Source: Methylorubrum aminovorans (GTDB taxonomy: Bacteria > Pseudomonadota > Alphaproteobacteria > Rhizobiales > Beijerinckiaceae). From it: a stretch of 64,000 nucleotides of DNA. The position numbers were made by a program, and so were the translations under genes. The stretch is from NCBI RefSeq assembly GCF_022179725.1, contig NZ_BPRC01000001.1, positions 248,001-312,000 on the forward strand, written 5' to 3'. Positions 1 through 10,930 of this stretch are shown here, piece by piece (within the stretch, counting starts at the first letter, position 1; each line of letters starts with the position of its first letter). The notes beneath the pieces are model-generated. The model saw only the letters and a program-made list of their open reading frames with translations. It was not told the DNA's origin and ran no database searches.

Positions 1-513
1 GATCAGCAGGCCAGCGATGCCGCGGCCCGAGGGCTCACTCGAACCGCCGACCACGAGCGGCCGGATCAGGAAGGTGCCGGCATCGGGCGGCGTGAAATCG
101 TAGGTGAAGCTGTCGCCCGGCTTGATCGGCTCCTGCGTGACGCCGCCGACGCCGTCCATAGCGTTGCGGATGCGCACCCCGTGCCAGTGCAGCGAGAGCG
201 GCTTGTCGGTCCCGTTCTCGACGCGCAGGCGCAGCGGCTCGCCGAGCTTGATCCGCAGGATCGGCGCCGCCTCCTCGCCGAGCCGCCATACCGCCGTCTC
301 CGGCGCGGGCTCCGGTTTCAGGCGGAGCTTGGCGGGGGCCGCCTTGATCGGCTTCGGCTCCGGCGGCGGGGCCTTGCCGGCGGGCGTCTTCTCGGACGGG
401 GCCTGCGCCCCGGCGGAGTTCGGCAACAGGGCGAGGGCGGCGCTGCCGGCGAGCAGGCCGCGTCGCGAAAAGGATCCCGGCTCGGGCTGGGCCATCGGGT
501 CGGGCTTTCGCAT
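1..513 (-). CDS. Multicopper oxidase, N-terminal part (runs off the window)
   Basis: This is the first 171 codons of a minus-strand gene whose 3' end lies outside the window. The protein starts with a twin-arginine signal (S-R-R-G-L-L-A-G followed by an Ala/Leu-rich stretch), so it is probably exported folded to the periplasm by Tat. A Pro/Ala-rich linker follows. A first cupredoxin domain then carries the LHWHG motif, which supplies type 2/type 3 copper ligands in multicopper oxidases of the CueO/SufI/CopA group. The ligands of the C-terminal domain cannot be checked, so a laccase, a copper oxidase or a SufI-like protein without copper are all possible. The start ATG at 511-513 is chosen because the Tat motif follows it directly. 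Confidence 0.85.
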   Translation of the reverse strand, partial: MRKPDPMAQPEPGSFSRRGLLAGSAALALLPNSAGAQAPSEKTPAGKAPPPEPKPIKAAPAKLRLKPEPAPETAVWRLGEEAAPILRIKLGEPLRLRVENGTDKPLSLHWHGVRIRNAMDGVGGVTQEPIKPGDSFTYDFTPPDAGTFLIRPLVVGGSSEPSGRGIAGLLI

Positions 514-675
514 GGCGTCTCGCGTCGTCGCTGGATCGGAAAGGGGTTGTAGACAGGCGGCGCCCGCCCCGCCACCGGCAAACCCTTCCGCAAGTTTTTT
601 GCTGCGGCTTTGGGCGCGCGTGCTATAGACGCCCGCTTCGACGGCCCGGTATCCGGGCTCGTGTCGATGGCGCTC

Positions 676-760
676 GCGGGCGTGGCGGAACTGGTAGACG
701 CGCTGGATTTAGGTTCCAGTGTCGCAAGACGTGGGGGTTCGAGCCCCTCCGCCCGCACCA
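676..760 (+). tRNA. tRNA-Leu (anticodon TAG)
   Basis: The acceptor arm GCGGGCG pairs with CGCCCGC at 750-756, followed by an encoded ACCA end. The anticodon stem CTGGA/TCCAG encloses the loop TTTAGGT, giving anticodon TAG. The 85-nt length with a variable arm fits a class II leucine tRNA. It sits 113 bases upstream of the trigger factor gene on the same strand. Confidence 0.95.
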
Positions 761-873
761 AGTCCGTACGGGGTCGGCGCCGGGACCGAATCGGTTCCCG
801 CCGGGACCTCTCCCATGGCGCAGCGGCACGCGAAGACGAGATTGCGGTTTTAGACAAAAGCGGACGAACGACG

Positions 874-2298
874 ATGCAGGTGACCGAGACGACCTCCGAG
901 GGGCTGAAGCGCGAGTTTCAGGTGCTCCTCCCCGCGACCGAGCTTGAGGATCGCCTCAACACCGAGCTCTCGAACATCAAGGGCAAGGTCCAGATCAAGG
1001 GCTTCCGCCCCGGCAAGGTGCCGGTCGCGCACCTGCGCAAGGTCTACGGCAAGTCCGTGATGGCCGACGTGCTGCAGAACGCCGTCAACGAGGCCAACCA
1101 GCAGATCGTGGCCGACAAGGGCCTGCGCCTCGCGCTCGAGCCGCAGATCGAGTTCCCGAAGGACGAAGAGCAGAACATCATCGAGCGCGCGCTCGACGCC
1201 AAGGGCGACCTCGCCTTCAAGGTGAAGCTCGAAGTGCTGCCGAGCTTCGAACTCGTCGACCTCTCGGACGTGTCGATCAAGAAGCTCGTGCTCAAGCCCT
1301 CCGACGAGGAGATCAACGAGACGCTGGAGCGTATGGCCAAGGACAGCCGCTCCTTCGAGCCCCGCGAGGAGGGCGCCGAGGCGCAGTCCGGCGACCGCGT
1401 CACCATCGACTTCGTCGGCCGCATCGACGGCACCGAGTTCGAGGGCGGCAAGGGCGAGGATGTCGATCTGGAGCTCGGCTCCAACACCTTCATCCCCGGC
1501 TTCGAGGACCAGCTCGTCGGCGCCAAGGTCGGCGACGCGCGCCTCGTGAAGGTCGCCTTCCCGGCCGATTACCAGGCCGAACAGCTCGCCGGTAAGGACG
1601 CCGAGTTCGACGTCACCGTGAAGGCGGTCGCCGCTCCCGGCGAGACCAAGATCGACGACGAACTCGCCAAGCGCTTCGGCATGGACGACCTCGAGAAGCT
1701 GAAGGAGGCCGTCTCCAAGGCCGTCGGCGCCGATTACGAGGCCCAGTCCCGGCGCAAGCTCAAGAAGGAGCTGCTCGACGCCCTCGACGGCAAGTACGCC
1801 TTCGACCTGCCCCCGAGCCTCGTCCACCAGGAGTTCGCCGCCGTGTGGGCGCAGGTCGAGCAGGACCTGAAAAACCGCGGCAAGACCTTCGAGGACGAGG
1901 GCACCACCGAGGAGGCTTCCCAGGCGGAGTACCGCAAGATCGCCGAGCGGCGCGTCCGCCTCGGTCTGGTGCTTGCGCAAGTCGGCGAGACCGCCGATAT
2001 CAAGGTCTCGGATGACGAGGTCAATCAGGCTCTGTTCGCCCGGATCCGGCAGTTCCCGGGCCAGGAGAAGCAGGTCTACGACTTCTACCGCAACAATCCG
2101 CAGGCGCTCGCCGAGCTTCGCGCGCCGCTGTTCGAGGAAAAGGTCGTCGACCACGTCCTCGGTCAGGTCCAGGTCGTCGAGGAACCCGTCTCCAAGGAGG
2201 CGCTCTTCGCCGAAGACGACGAGGCCGATGCGGCCTCGACGGACGAGAAGCCGAGCGAGTCCAGCAACGAGGCGGCGGCCGACAAGGCTGCCGGCTGA
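874..2298 (+). CDS. tig: Trigger factor, ribosome-associated chaperone and peptidyl-prolyl isomerase
   Basis: The product is 474 residues, the normal length for trigger factor. It binds the ribosomal exit tunnel and protects nascent chains. The ribosome-docking signature GFRPGKVP lies about 45 residues in. A central FKBP-like domain (about residues 155-245) follows, and then a long helical C-terminal chaperone domain ending in an acidic, Ser/Ala-rich tail. The reading frame stays open upstream through the tRNA, but the ATG at 874 is the only start that gives the family N-terminus (MQVTET). It heads the conserved tig-clpP-clpX-lon protein quality-control block, all on the plus strand. Confidence 0.97.
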   Translation: MQVTETTSEGLKREFQVLLPATELEDRLNTELSNIKGKVQIKGFRPGKVPVAHLRKVYGKSVMADVLQNAVNEANQQIVADKGLRLALEPQIEFPKDEEQNIIERALDAKGDLAFKVKLEVLPSFELVDLSDVSIKKLVLKPSDEEINETLERMAKDSRSFEPREEGAEAQSGDRVTIDFVGRIDGTEFEGGKGEDVDLELGSNTFIPGFEDQLVGAKVGDARLVKVAFPADYQAEQLAGKDAEFDVTVKAVAAPGETKIDDELAKRFGMDDLEKLKEAVSKAVGADYEAQSRRKLKKELLDALDGKYAFDLPPSLVHQEFAAVWAQVEQDLKNRGKTFEDEGTTEEASQAEYRKIAERRVRLGLVLAQVGETADIKVSDDEVNQALFARIRQFPGQEKQVYDFYRNNPQALAELRAPLFEEKVVDHVLGQVQVVEEPVSKEALFAEDDEADAASTDEKPSESSNEAAADKAAG

Positions 2299-2433
2299 TC
2301 GCCGACCCACCGGCTCCGCGGCGGGCGGCGGTCTCGAGAGAGATCAGGCGGCGTTAACGGCTGCCATGTTCGCTGTAACCAACCGGCCCCGAGCGATTCG
2401 CTCCGGGGCCGGACTCCGGAGCCGAGGGCTGAT

Positions 2434-3060
2434 ATGAGAGATCCGGTCGACTATTTCCACAATTCGCTCGTGCCCATGGTGGTCGAGCAGTCGAGCCGCG
2501 GCGAGCGCGCCTTCGACATCTATTCCCGGCTCCTGCGCGAGCGGATCATCTTCCTCACCGGCCCCGTCGAGGACCAGGGCGCGTCGCTGATCGTCGCCCA
2601 GCTCCTGTTCCTGGAGGCCGAGAACCCGAAGAAGGAAATCTCCTTCTACATTAACTCGCCCGGCGGCGTGGTGACCTCGGGCCTGTCGATCTACGACACG
2701 ATGCAGTTCATCCGCTGCCCCGTCACGACGCTCTGCGTCGGTCAGGCCGCCTCGATGGGCTCGCTCCTGCTGGCCGCCGGCGAGCCCGGCCACCGCTTCG
2801 CCCTGCCGAACGCCCGGATCATGGTCCACCAGCCCTCCGGCGGCTTCCAGGGCCAAGCCACCGACATCCTGATCCATGCCCGCGAGATCGAGGCGCTGAA
2901 GAAGCGCCTGAACGAGATCTACGTGAAGCACACGGGCCGCGACTACGAGACGATCCATCAGGCGCTCGAGCGCGACAACTTCATGACCGCCGACGCGGCC
3001 AAGGAGTTCGGCCTGATCGACGACATCCTGCACAAGCGCCCTGAGCCGGCCGCCGCTTGA
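2434..3060 (+). CDS. clpP: ATP-dependent Clp protease proteolytic subunit
   Basis: The 208-residue serine peptidase forms the tetradecameric barrel that degrades substrates fed by ClpX or ClpA. The catalytic triad is visible: Ser in ASMGSLLL, His in [10 protein letters not shown], and Asp in the segment near [14 protein letters not shown]. Other family landmarks are the FYINSPGG motif and the N-terminal [12 protein letters not shown] segment. It lies 135 bases after tig and 246 bases before clpX, its partner. The ATG start at 2434 gives the usual short N-terminus. Confidence 0.98.
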   Translation: MRDPVDYFHNSLVPMVVEQSSRGERAFDIYSRLLRERIIFLTGPVEDQGASLIVAQLLFLEAENPKKEISFYINSPGGVVTSGLSIYDTMQFIRCPVTTLCVGQAASMGSLLLAAGEPGHRFALPNARIMVHQPSGGFQGQATDILIHAREIEALKKRLNEIYVKHTGRDYETIHQALERDNFMTADAAKEFGLIDDILHKRPEPAAA

Positions 3061-3306
3061 CGGGGAACCTGCGGCGCCCAGGGCGCGCTATCCCGACCAT
3101 GTCGGGGCATGCGTCCTTTGGGCGCCCGTCCCGGTCCCCAGGCCGGTTGATCCCGAGCCGGCTGCATGATTGCATCGGGATTCAGAGCGCCTCAATCCCG
3201 ACGCATCCGCCCTGTGTGACTGTTTCTTTAGGCGGATGCGCTTACATCGTATGATCGACGCGCGTGCCCTCCTGGCTGGGGCCGCGCCTGCGAACCGGAG
3301 ACCGAT

Positions 3307-4578
<1,272 letters not shown>

Positions 4579-4591
4579 TCGGCGAATTGCG

Positions 4592-4625
4592 AGGGCCGCC
4601 CGGTTTTAAGCCGGCGGCCCTTTTT
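4592..4625 (+). terminator. Intrinsic terminator after clpX
   Basis: A GC-rich stem (GGGCCGC... paired with GCGGCCC, with one bulged C) closes a TTTTAAG loop and is followed directly by TTTTT. It starts 14 bases after the clpX stop codon. Confidence 0.85.
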
Positions 4626-4846
4626 CGTTCCGGAGGGTGCTCGCGCTTGAAAGCGCCCCCCGCAACGACCACTTCAGGCTCAACGCATCGCCCTACGCTT
4701 CACTCCCCCGAAAGGTCGGGCCTGCGCCACCAGCCGCAATCTGATTATTTGCTTCCGACCCTTCGCGGCCCGGTCGGCACCTGGCAGGATGCTTGCTCTC
4801 CAACGAGGAGCGAATGCCCGGCGTCAACAGATCAAGGGAAGACCCC

Positions 4847-7270
4847 ATGACCCAGTCGAAATCGCGCCAGCCGGTCGTTCCCGGTTCGACGGGCTCTTAC
4901 GCCGTCCTGCCGCTGCGCGACATCGTCGTGTTTCCGCACATGATCGTGCCCCTGTTCGTGGGCCGCGAGAAGTCGATCCGCGCGCTTGAGGAGGCGGTGC
5001 GCTCGGACCGGCACATCCTGCTCGCGACGCAGATCAATGCCAGCGACGACGATCCGGCCACCGATGCCATCTACACGATCGGCACGCTCGCCTCCGTGCT
5101 CCAGCTCCTCAAGCTGCCCGACGGCACCGTGAAGGTGCTGGTCGAGGGTGCCGGCCGCGCGCAGATCGAAGAGTTCGTCCGCTCCGACGAATACTACGAG
5201 GCGCGCGCCCTCACGCTCGCCGACGACCTCGGCGACCGCGTCGAGGCCGAGGCGCTCGCCCGCTCGGTGATCTCCGAGTTCGAGAACTACGTGAAGCTCA
5301 ACAAGAAGATCTCGCCCGAGGTCGTCTCCGCCGTCACGCAGATCGACGAGCCGTCCAAGCTCGCCGACACGGTGGGCTCGCACCTCGCGGTCAAGATCGC
5401 CGACAAGCAGGCGATTCTCGAAATCCCCACGGTGGCGCAGCGCCTGGAGCGCGTGCTGTCGTTGATGGAGAGCGAGATCTCCGTGCTGCAGGTGGAGAAG
5501 CGCATCCGGACCCGCGTCAAGCGGCAGATGGAGAAGACCCAGCGCGAGTACTACCTCAACGAGCAGATGAAGGCGATCCAGAAGGAGCTCGGCGACTCCG
5601 AGGACGGCCGCGACGAGCTGGCCGAGCTCGAGGAGAAGATCGAGAAGACCAAGCTGACGAAGGAGGCCCGCGACAAGGCCACCGCCGAGCTGAAGAAGCT
5701 GCGTCAGATGTCGCCGATGTCGGCCGAGGCCACGGTCGTGCGCAACTACCTCGACTGGATGCTCGGCATCCCGTGGGGCAAGCGCTCGAAGATCAAGAAG
5801 GATCTGCTGGGCGCGCAGGCGATCCTCGACTCGGATCACTTCGGCCTCGACAAGGTCAAGGACCGGATCGTCGAGTACCTCGCCGTGCAGCAGCGGGCGA
5901 ACAAGCTGACCGGCCCGATCCTCTGCCTCGTCGGTCCCCCCGGCGTCGGCAAGACCTCGCTCGGCAAGTCGATCGCCAAGGCCACGGGCCGCGAATTCGT
6001 CCGGATGTCGCTCGGCGGCGTGCGTGACGAGGCCGAGATCCGCGGTCACCGCCGGACCTATATCGGTTCGATGCCCGGCAAGATCGTTCAGTCGATGCGC
6101 AAGGCCAAGACCTCGAATCCGCTCATCCTGCTCGACGAGATCGACAAGATGGGCATGGACTTCCGCGGCGATCCGTCGGCGGCGCTCCTCGAGGTTCTGG
6201 ACCCGGAGCAGAACGCGACCTTCAACGACCATTACCTCGAGGTCGATTACGACCTGTCGAACGTGATGTTCGTGACGACCGCGAACACGCTCAACATCCC
6301 CGGCCCGCTCATGGACCGGATGGAGGTGATCCGTATCGCCGGCTATACCGAAGAGGAGAAGCTGCAGATCGCTCGCCGCCACCTGATCCCCGAGGCGGTC
6401 AAGAAGCACGGGCTCGGCCCCGACGAGTGGTCGATCACCGACGACGGCCTGATGATGCTCATCCGCCGCTACACGCGGGAGGCGGGCGTCCGTAACCTGG
6501 AGCGTGAGATCTCCAACCTGATCCGCAAGGCGGTGAAGGAGATCCTGATCACCAAGGTGAAGCAGGTCGAGGCCAACCCCGAGACGCTGCCGGAATTCCT
6601 CGGTCCGCCGAAGTTCCGCTACGGCGAGATCGACGCGGACGATCAGGTCGGCGTGGTGACGGGTCTGGCCTGGACCGAGGTCGGCGGCGAGTTGCTGACG
6701 ATCGAAGGCGTCATGATGCCAGGCAAGGGCAAGATGACGGTCACGGGCAACCTGCGCGACGTGATGAAGGAGTCGATCTCGGCGGCGGCGAGCTATGTCC
6801 GCTCGAGGGCCATCGACTTCGGCATCGAGCCGCCGCTGTTCGAGCGTCGGGACATCCACGTCCACGTTCCCGAGGGGGCGACCCCGAAGGACGGTCCGTC
6901 GGCCGGCATCGCCATGGCCACCGCCATCATCTCGACGCTCACCGGCATCCCGGTGCGCCGTGACGTGGCGATGACCGGTGAGGTGACCCTGCGCGGTCGC
7001 GTCCTGCCGATCGGCGGCCTGAAGGAGAAGCTGCTCGCGGCGCTGCGCGGCGGCATCAAGACGGTGCTGATTCCGGAAGAGAACGCCAAGGACATCGCCG
7101 AGGTGCCCGACAGCGTGAAGAACGGCCTCGAGATCGTGCCCGTCTCGCGGATGGATCAGGTGCTGCAGCACGCCCTCGTGCGCCAGCCCGAGCCGATCGA
7201 GTGGGACGAGCCGCTCCCGGCCAAGACGCCGAAGCGCGACGAGGACGGTGCGGCGGTCATCGCTCACTGA
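4847..7270 (+). CDS. lon: Lon, ATP-dependent AAA+ serine protease
   Basis: The 807-residue protein has the normal Lon layout. An N-terminal LON substrate-binding domain begins with [15 protein letters not shown] coiled-coil region follows, then the AAA+ module with Walker A GPPGVGKT and Walker [11 protein letters not shown], and then the S16 protease domain. The catalytic Ser is in [14 protein letters not shown] and the catalytic Lys is in [14 protein letters not shown]. It degrades misfolded and regulatory proteins. An in-frame ATG exists at 4793, but the ATG at 4847 is preferred because AAGGGAAG sits just upstream and the product then matches the family N-terminus. A possible heat-shock-like CTTGAAA lies at 4646 but has no clear partner -10. 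Confidence 0.97.
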   Translation: MTQSKSRQPVVPGSTGSYAVLPLRDIVVFPHMIVPLFVGREKSIRALEEAVRSDRHILLATQINASDDDPATDAIYTIGTLASVLQLLKLPDGTVKVLVEGAGRAQIEEFVRSDEYYEARALTLADDLGDRVEAEALARSVISEFENYVKLNKKISPEVVSAVTQIDEPSKLADTVGSHLAVKIADKQAILEIPTVAQRLERVLSLMESEISVLQVEKRIRTRVKRQMEKTQREYYLNEQMKAIQKELGDSEDGRDELAELEEKIEKTKLTKEARDKATAELKKLRQMSPMSAEATVVRNYLDWMLGIPWGKRSKIKKDLLGAQAILDSDHFGLDKVKDRIVEYLAVQQRANKLTGPILCLVGPPGVGKTSLGKSIAKATGREFVRMSLGGVRDEAEIRGHRRTYIGSMPGKIVQSMRKAKTSNPLILLDEIDKMGMDFRGDPSAALLEVLDPEQNATFNDHYLEVDYDLSNVMFVTTANTLNIPGPLMDRMEVIRIAGYTEEEKLQIARRHLIPEAVKKHGLGPDEWSITDDGLMMLIRRYTREAGVRNLEREISNLIRKAVKEILITKVKQVEANPETLPEFLGPPKFRYGEIDADDQVGVVTGLAWTEVGGELLTIEGVMMPGKGKMTVTGNLRDVMKESISAAASYVRSRAIDFGIEPPLFERRDIHVHVPEGATPKDGPSAGIAMATAIISTLTGIPVRRDVAMTGEVTLRGRVLPIGGLKEKLLAALRGGIKTVLIPEENAKDIAEVPDSVKNGLEIVPVSRMDQVLQHALVRQPEPIEWDEPLPAKTPKRDEDGAAVIAH

Positions 7271-7295
7271 TCCAGCGGCCCACGCAATGAATGAA

Positions 7296-7326
7296 GCCCC
7301 CGGAGCCACGCTCCGGGGGCTTTTTT
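7296..7326 (+). terminator. Intrinsic terminator after lon
   Basis: A perfect 10-bp stem GCCCCCGGAG/CTCCGGGGGC with a 5-base loop is followed by six T residues. It lies 26 bases after the lon stop codon. Confidence 0.93.
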
Positions 7327-7402
7327 CGTCGGCGGGGGAGGGGAGGCCGCGGGGCGGACTTGCGCAGGCGCGTTGGCTTTCGTAACGCTGCGCGGCCGGA
7401 GC

Positions 7403-7478
7403 GGGCGGTTAGCTCAGTTGGTAGAGCGTCTCCTTTACACGGAGAGGGTCGGGGGTTCGAGTCCCTCACCGCCCACCA
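7403..7478 (+). tRNA. tRNA-Val (anticodon TAC)
   Basis: A 76-nt cloverleaf: acceptor GGGCGGT/ACCGCCC, D arm GCTC-AGTTGGT-AGAGC, anticodon stem TCTCC/GGAGA around TTTACAC (anticodon TAC), T arm with GTTCGAGTC, and an encoded ACCA end. The gene-poor region that follows begins at its 3' end. Confidence 0.95.
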
Positions 7479-8031
7479 ATAAGATCAGCGACTTGGCTCC
7501 CATACGGTACGCTAGATTACATCGTCGCGGTCGAGCAAAGCCGATCGGCATCACACTTGATGACGCGCGCTGTGCGGCCGCCGCCACCATCTGAATTGCA
7601 GGCAGACTCGGACGCCGAGGATGCAAACGTAGCGTATCGGCACATCGGTGGCGAATGGAACGCGATGCTTGTCACACGCGAAACCGGTCGCAGCGCCTCA
7701 CCGGAACCATTTCAGAAGGTAAGCGGGCCGAATTCCGCTCTCCAGCGCCTCGCAGTGAGGCTGTGGCGGGTGTCGCGGGCAATCGCGGCGAAGCGAGCCC
7801 ACAGGGGATCAGAACGCTCGTGACAGGCAGAGGTGAAGGCCCGTGCCTCGTCTGTATCACGTCCTTCATAGGTGGAGCGGATTACGTCCGCGCCCGGCCC
7901 GCTGCGGCCGTTGGCTTTGAGTGCCGCGATCTGCTTCGTGACCGCGTGTCGGCATCGCCGCCGGCCCCCCGCAGAAACTGAAACGACAGCCCGTCTCCGC
8001 GTTCTCCGTTCAGGCATGAGCGGAGGATGAC
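7479..8031. other. Gene-poor stretch after tRNA-Val
   Basis: No convincing gene was found in these 553 bases. The short open frames on both strands (for example 7557-7823 plus and 7712-8017 minus) lack a ribosome binding site, a recognisable family pattern, or the codon-position bias of the neighbours. The location directly 3' of a tRNA gene is typical for decayed integrated elements, but no integrase fragment or repeat of the tRNA 3' end was seen. Confidence 0.4.
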
Positions 8032-8139
8032 ATGGAAGGCGGACTGATCTGGCTCGGCATTATCGCCGGCATCCTGGGTGTGAGCGGCGTCGGCTATCTG
8101 TTTGCGGCTTGGGCCAAAGCGCGCAGGACGCCGCGCTGA
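8032..8139 (+). CDS. Small single-pass membrane peptide, 35 residues
   Basis: This short frame starts with ATG directly after a strong Shine-Dalgarno sequence (CGGAGGA at 8021-8027). It encodes a peptide with one hydrophobic segment (about residues 4-27, Leu/Ile/Gly-rich) followed by a basic tail (KARRTPR). That layout fits a small inner-membrane protein with its C-terminus in the cytoplasm. No function is recognised. It stands alone between two gene-poor stretches. Confidence 0.6.
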   Translation: MEGGLIWLGIIAGILGVSGVGYLFAAWAKARRTPR

Positions 8140-8698
8140 ACCGTCCCCGTGGGATGGCACAAGTTGACGCCGACTTCCCACCTCACTTCTTGGCGAGCGA
8201 CCGCTCCCAGCCGCGCTGCTCGTGCAGGGTCGGTGCAGAGTGCCTGACCGTATTGTCGTTGTCGCCGGGCCGTGCGCTTCCGACACTCGTCCGTCCCGAT
8301 TTCGCCTTCGCGCGAAGCAACAGGGGAACGAGCCGCATCGAGCGGCGATAGATCCAGGCTTCGTGCCGAGCCCGTAGAGGGCGACCGTACTGGACGACTT
8401 TGTTTCCGAACATGGCCATGTTTCGCGGTGCCGTTGGCGAATGTGCTCGTGAAGCTAACCGCAGGTACGACCGGATGAACTGACTGAGCGTCCCAAAGTT
8501 CGAGGCCGCTCCGATTCAGCATCCAGACGCGGCGTTGGTGCCACGCCGCGGGATCGCCGACCGCATTTTCTGCGCTGCCGAAGCGCCTGCAGGGATGAAC
8601 AATGCCTCCTGATCCGCTCACCCTGGGGTGAGGCTGAGGACGTGCGCCTGCACCGGCCGCGTCGCATTGACGGAAGACGAGGGGATCAGGGCTCCGAT
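8140..8698. other. Gene-poor stretch before the glycosyltransferase
   Basis: Nothing firm was found in these 559 bases. The best candidate is a minus-strand frame at 8183-8419 (78 residues, rich in Arg/Lys, starting MAMFGNKVV). It has no clear ribosome binding site and no family was recognised, so it is not called as a gene. The plus strand shows only short overlapping frames. Confidence 0.4.
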
Positions 8699-9937
8699 AT
8701 GACGGATTTCCTGTTCGTCCATAATCACTTTCCTGGCTCCTTCGGCTTTCTCGCGGAGGCTCTGCTGGACCGTGGACATCGCTGCGCGGCCATCGCCGGT
8801 GAGGGGGCACCGGGGCTGGCCGGCCTGCCGATCCTGCGGTGGCGTCCGGGGCGGAAGGTGACGCCGGGCCTGTTCCCGCTCGCACACCCGATGGAAGCGG
8901 CGCTGATCAATGCCACCGCCGCCCTGCGATGCGCACTCGACCTGCGCAAGCATGGCTTCGATCCGGCCGTCATTGTCGGCCATCCAGGACGCGGGGAATC
9001 GCTGCTGCTGAATCAGGTCTTTCCTCGGGCGCGACGGCTCGCCTACGCACCGTATTACCGGGCGGAGGGCGACGCGCTGGGCTTCGATCCCGAATGGACA
9101 CGAACGCCCAACCTCGAAGAACGTCTGCGCGACCGGGCCGGGAACGCGGCGTTGGCCATGGCCTATGCCGAGGCCGAGCGGCTGGTCTGCCCGACCGAGT
9201 TCCAGCGCAGCCTCCTGCCCTCGGCCCTGCGGGCCCAGGCCAGCGTGATCCACGAGGGCATCGATACGGATCTCGTGCGCTACGCCCCCGATGCGGTGCT
9301 CCGCCTGCCGAACGGTCGCGTCCTGACCAAGGCGCGGCCCGTCATCACCTTCATCGCCCGGCAACTGGAGCCGTTGCGCGGCTTTCCGACCTTCATGCGG
9401 GCTCTGCCGCGCCTGCTCGAAGCCGTGCCTCAGGCAGAGATTCTCGTCGTCGGAAGTGACGGGCGTCGGGAGGCAGGGGCAAAGGGCCCGCGCACACAGA
9501 CGTGGAAGGAGCGCCTGCTGTCCGAGCTGGACGGGCGGCTCGACTGCGAGCGCATTCACTTCGTCAACCGGCTCTCGCACGACGACATCCTGGCTGCTCT
9601 CTCGGTGGCGACGGCCCATGTCGCCTACACCTATCCCTTCTCGCTCTCGCGGGTGTTCCTGAAGGCGATGGCGTGTGAATGCCTCGTGATCGCCTCCGAT
9701 ACCGCGCCCGTGCGGGAGGTGGTGCGAGACGGCGTCAACGGTATCGTCCGCGACTTCTTCGATGCGGATGCGCTGGCGGAGACGCTCATCCATGCCTGCC
9801 GCATGCCGGAACGGATGCGTCCCCTGCGGGTGGCGGCTCGGCGCACGGTCATCGAGCGCTACGACCGGCGGCGGCACTGCCTGCCGACCTGGCTCGCGCT
9901 CCTCACCTTCCTCGCCGACACACCGGCCCGCGCCTGA
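8699..9937 (+). CDS. Glycosyltransferase, GT4-like (group 1)
   Basis: The 412-residue protein has a two-domain GT-B layout. The N-terminus (MTDFLFVHNHFPG) matches the opening strand of the first Rossmann-like domain. In the second half there is ARQLEPLRGFPTFMRALP, then LVVGSDG. The nucleotide-sugar-binding region SLSRVFLKAMACECLVIASDTAPVREVVRDGVNGI follows the usual E-x7-E pattern region, although the first acidic residue is not obvious. It probably transfers a sugar from a nucleotide sugar to a glycan or lipid acceptor; the acceptor cannot be told. It stands alone, convergent with the EgtD-like gene. ATG 8699 is preferred over an in-frame ATG at 8642 because it begins the fold. Confidence 0.82.
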   Translation: MTDFLFVHNHFPGSFGFLAEALLDRGHRCAAIAGEGAPGLAGLPILRWRPGRKVTPGLFPLAHPMEAALINATAALRCALDLRKHGFDPAVIVGHPGRGESLLLNQVFPRARRLAYAPYYRAEGDALGFDPEWTRTPNLEERLRDRAGNAALAMAYAEAERLVCPTEFQRSLLPSALRAQASVIHEGIDTDLVRYAPDAVLRLPNGRVLTKARPVITFIARQLEPLRGFPTFMRALPRLLEAVPQAEILVVGSDGRREAGAKGPRTQTWKERLLSELDGRLDCERIHFVNRLSHDDILAALSVATAHVAYTYPFSLSRVFLKAMACECLVIASDTAPVREVVRDGVNGIVRDFFDADALAETLIHACRMPERMRPLRVAARRTVIERYDRRRHCLPTWLALLTFLADTPARA

Positions 9938-9982
9938 ACGTCAGGCGCCCAGCGTGAAAGGCCGGCCGCTGGGGTAGAAGCT

Positions 9983-10930
9983 CTACCGCGCCCGGAGCAG
10001 GTGCAGACTGAAACCGCTGTCGTCGTCGATCCAGAGACGGATCGGGTCCCAACCCTGCGCCGCTGCCAGTTCGCGGAACTCATCGGGGGCGTATTTGTGG
10101 GAGGTGTCGGTGCGGATGCTCTCGCCGGCCTCGAAGTGAATGGTCCGCTCGCCGATCCGGTAAGAGGCGGCCCGGTGCGCCACGAGATGGGCCTCGACGC
10201 GGAACGGGTCGTCGGCGAGCCGCGCCTCGTGGCGGAAATTGTCCCGGTCGAAGTCGCTGCCCAGCTCCCGGTTCATCCGGTCGAGAAGATTGAGATGGAG
10301 AGCTGCCATCAGCCCACCCGATTCTCCGTAGGCGCGGCGCAGCCGAGCCGGGTCCTGGGTCGGATCGGCGCCTACGAGGAAGTGGCTCGGCCCCAGCGCC
10401 TCACGCGCGCGTGCGAGGAAGCCGCTGGCCTGCTCCGGTGTGAAGTTGCCGATGCTGGTGCCGGGAAAGAAGCCGAGGATCGGCGGAGCCGCCGCACCCG
10501 GCGGCAGGCGAACCAGCTTCGAGTAGTCGGCGCAGACCGGCGTCATCGCCACGCCGGGATAATCCGGTGCCAGCCGGGCGATGGCCGCTTCGAGATAGGC
10601 GCCGGATATGTCGAGACCGACAAAGGCGGCGGGTGCCTCAAGGGCATCGAGCAGGGTGCGGATCTTCCGGCTCGCGCCGCTGCCGAACTCCACCACGCTA
10701 ACGCCGGGTCCCACGAGTGCCGCAACCTCGGCCGCGACGCGGGGCAGGAGCGCCATCTCGCGCTTCGTCGGGTAATAGTCGGGATGCGCGCAGATCCGGT
10801 CGAACAGATCGGAGCCGGTCTCATCCCAAAGATACTTGCCCGGCAGCGTCTTCGGTTCGCTCGCGAGGCCGGCGAGCGCGTCGCGCTGGAACTCGTCGCG
10901 CTCGTCCGTTCCGCCCTCCGCCGCGCTCAT
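9983..10930 (-). CDS. EgtD-like amino-acid N-alpha-methyltransferase
   Basis: The 315-residue protein resembles EgtD, which trimethylates the amino group of histidine with S-adenosylmethionine in ergothioneine synthesis. Landmarks are LWDETGSDLFDRI followed by H-P-D-Y-Y-P-T-K-R-E near the N-terminus, the SAM-binding VVEFGSGASRKI, and FPGTSIGNF (the Asn that contacts histidine in EgtD). Near the C-terminus RTDTSHKY replaces the usual T-E-x-S-x-K, so an Asp stands where EgtD has a substrate-contacting Glu. No egtB is present in the window. The gene overlaps the upstream methyltransferase by four bases (ATGA), which implies coupled translation. The substrate may be histidine or another amino acid. 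Confidence 0.85.
   Translation of the reverse strand: MSAAEGGTDERDEFQRDALAGLASEPKTLPGKYLWDETGSDLFDRICAHPDYYPTKREMALLPRVAAEVAALVGPGVSVVEFGSGASRKIRTLLDALEAPAAFVGLDISGAYLEAAIARLAPDYPGVAMTPVCADYSKLVRLPPGAAAPPILGFFPGTSIGNFTPEQASGFLARAREALGPSHFLVGADPTQDPARLRRAYGESGGLMAALHLNLLDRMNRELGSDFDRDNFRHEARLADDPFRVEAHLVAHRAASYRIGERTIHFEAGESIRTDTSHKYAPDEFRELAAAQGWDPIRLWIDDDSGFSLHLLRAR

Noticed and set aside
850..2310. Long open frame antisense to trigger factor (and similar long antisense frames at 3088-4536, 4832-7309 and 21519-23693)
   Set aside because: High GC keeps the opposite strand free of stops. The residues are Leu/Arg/Asp-rich with no family pattern, and the sense genes are certain.
4646..4675. Possible heat-shock (sigma-32-type) promoter before lon, starting CTTGAAA
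   Set aside because: No convincing -10 element at the right distance; kept only as a remark in the lon entry.
8183..8419. Minus-strand 78-residue frame as a gene
   Set aside because: No ribosome binding site and no recognised family; composition does not separate it from chance frames.
8618..9877. Minus-strand 419-residue frame opposite the glycosyltransferase
   Set aside because: It is a shadow; the plus strand carries a clear glycosyltransferase fold.
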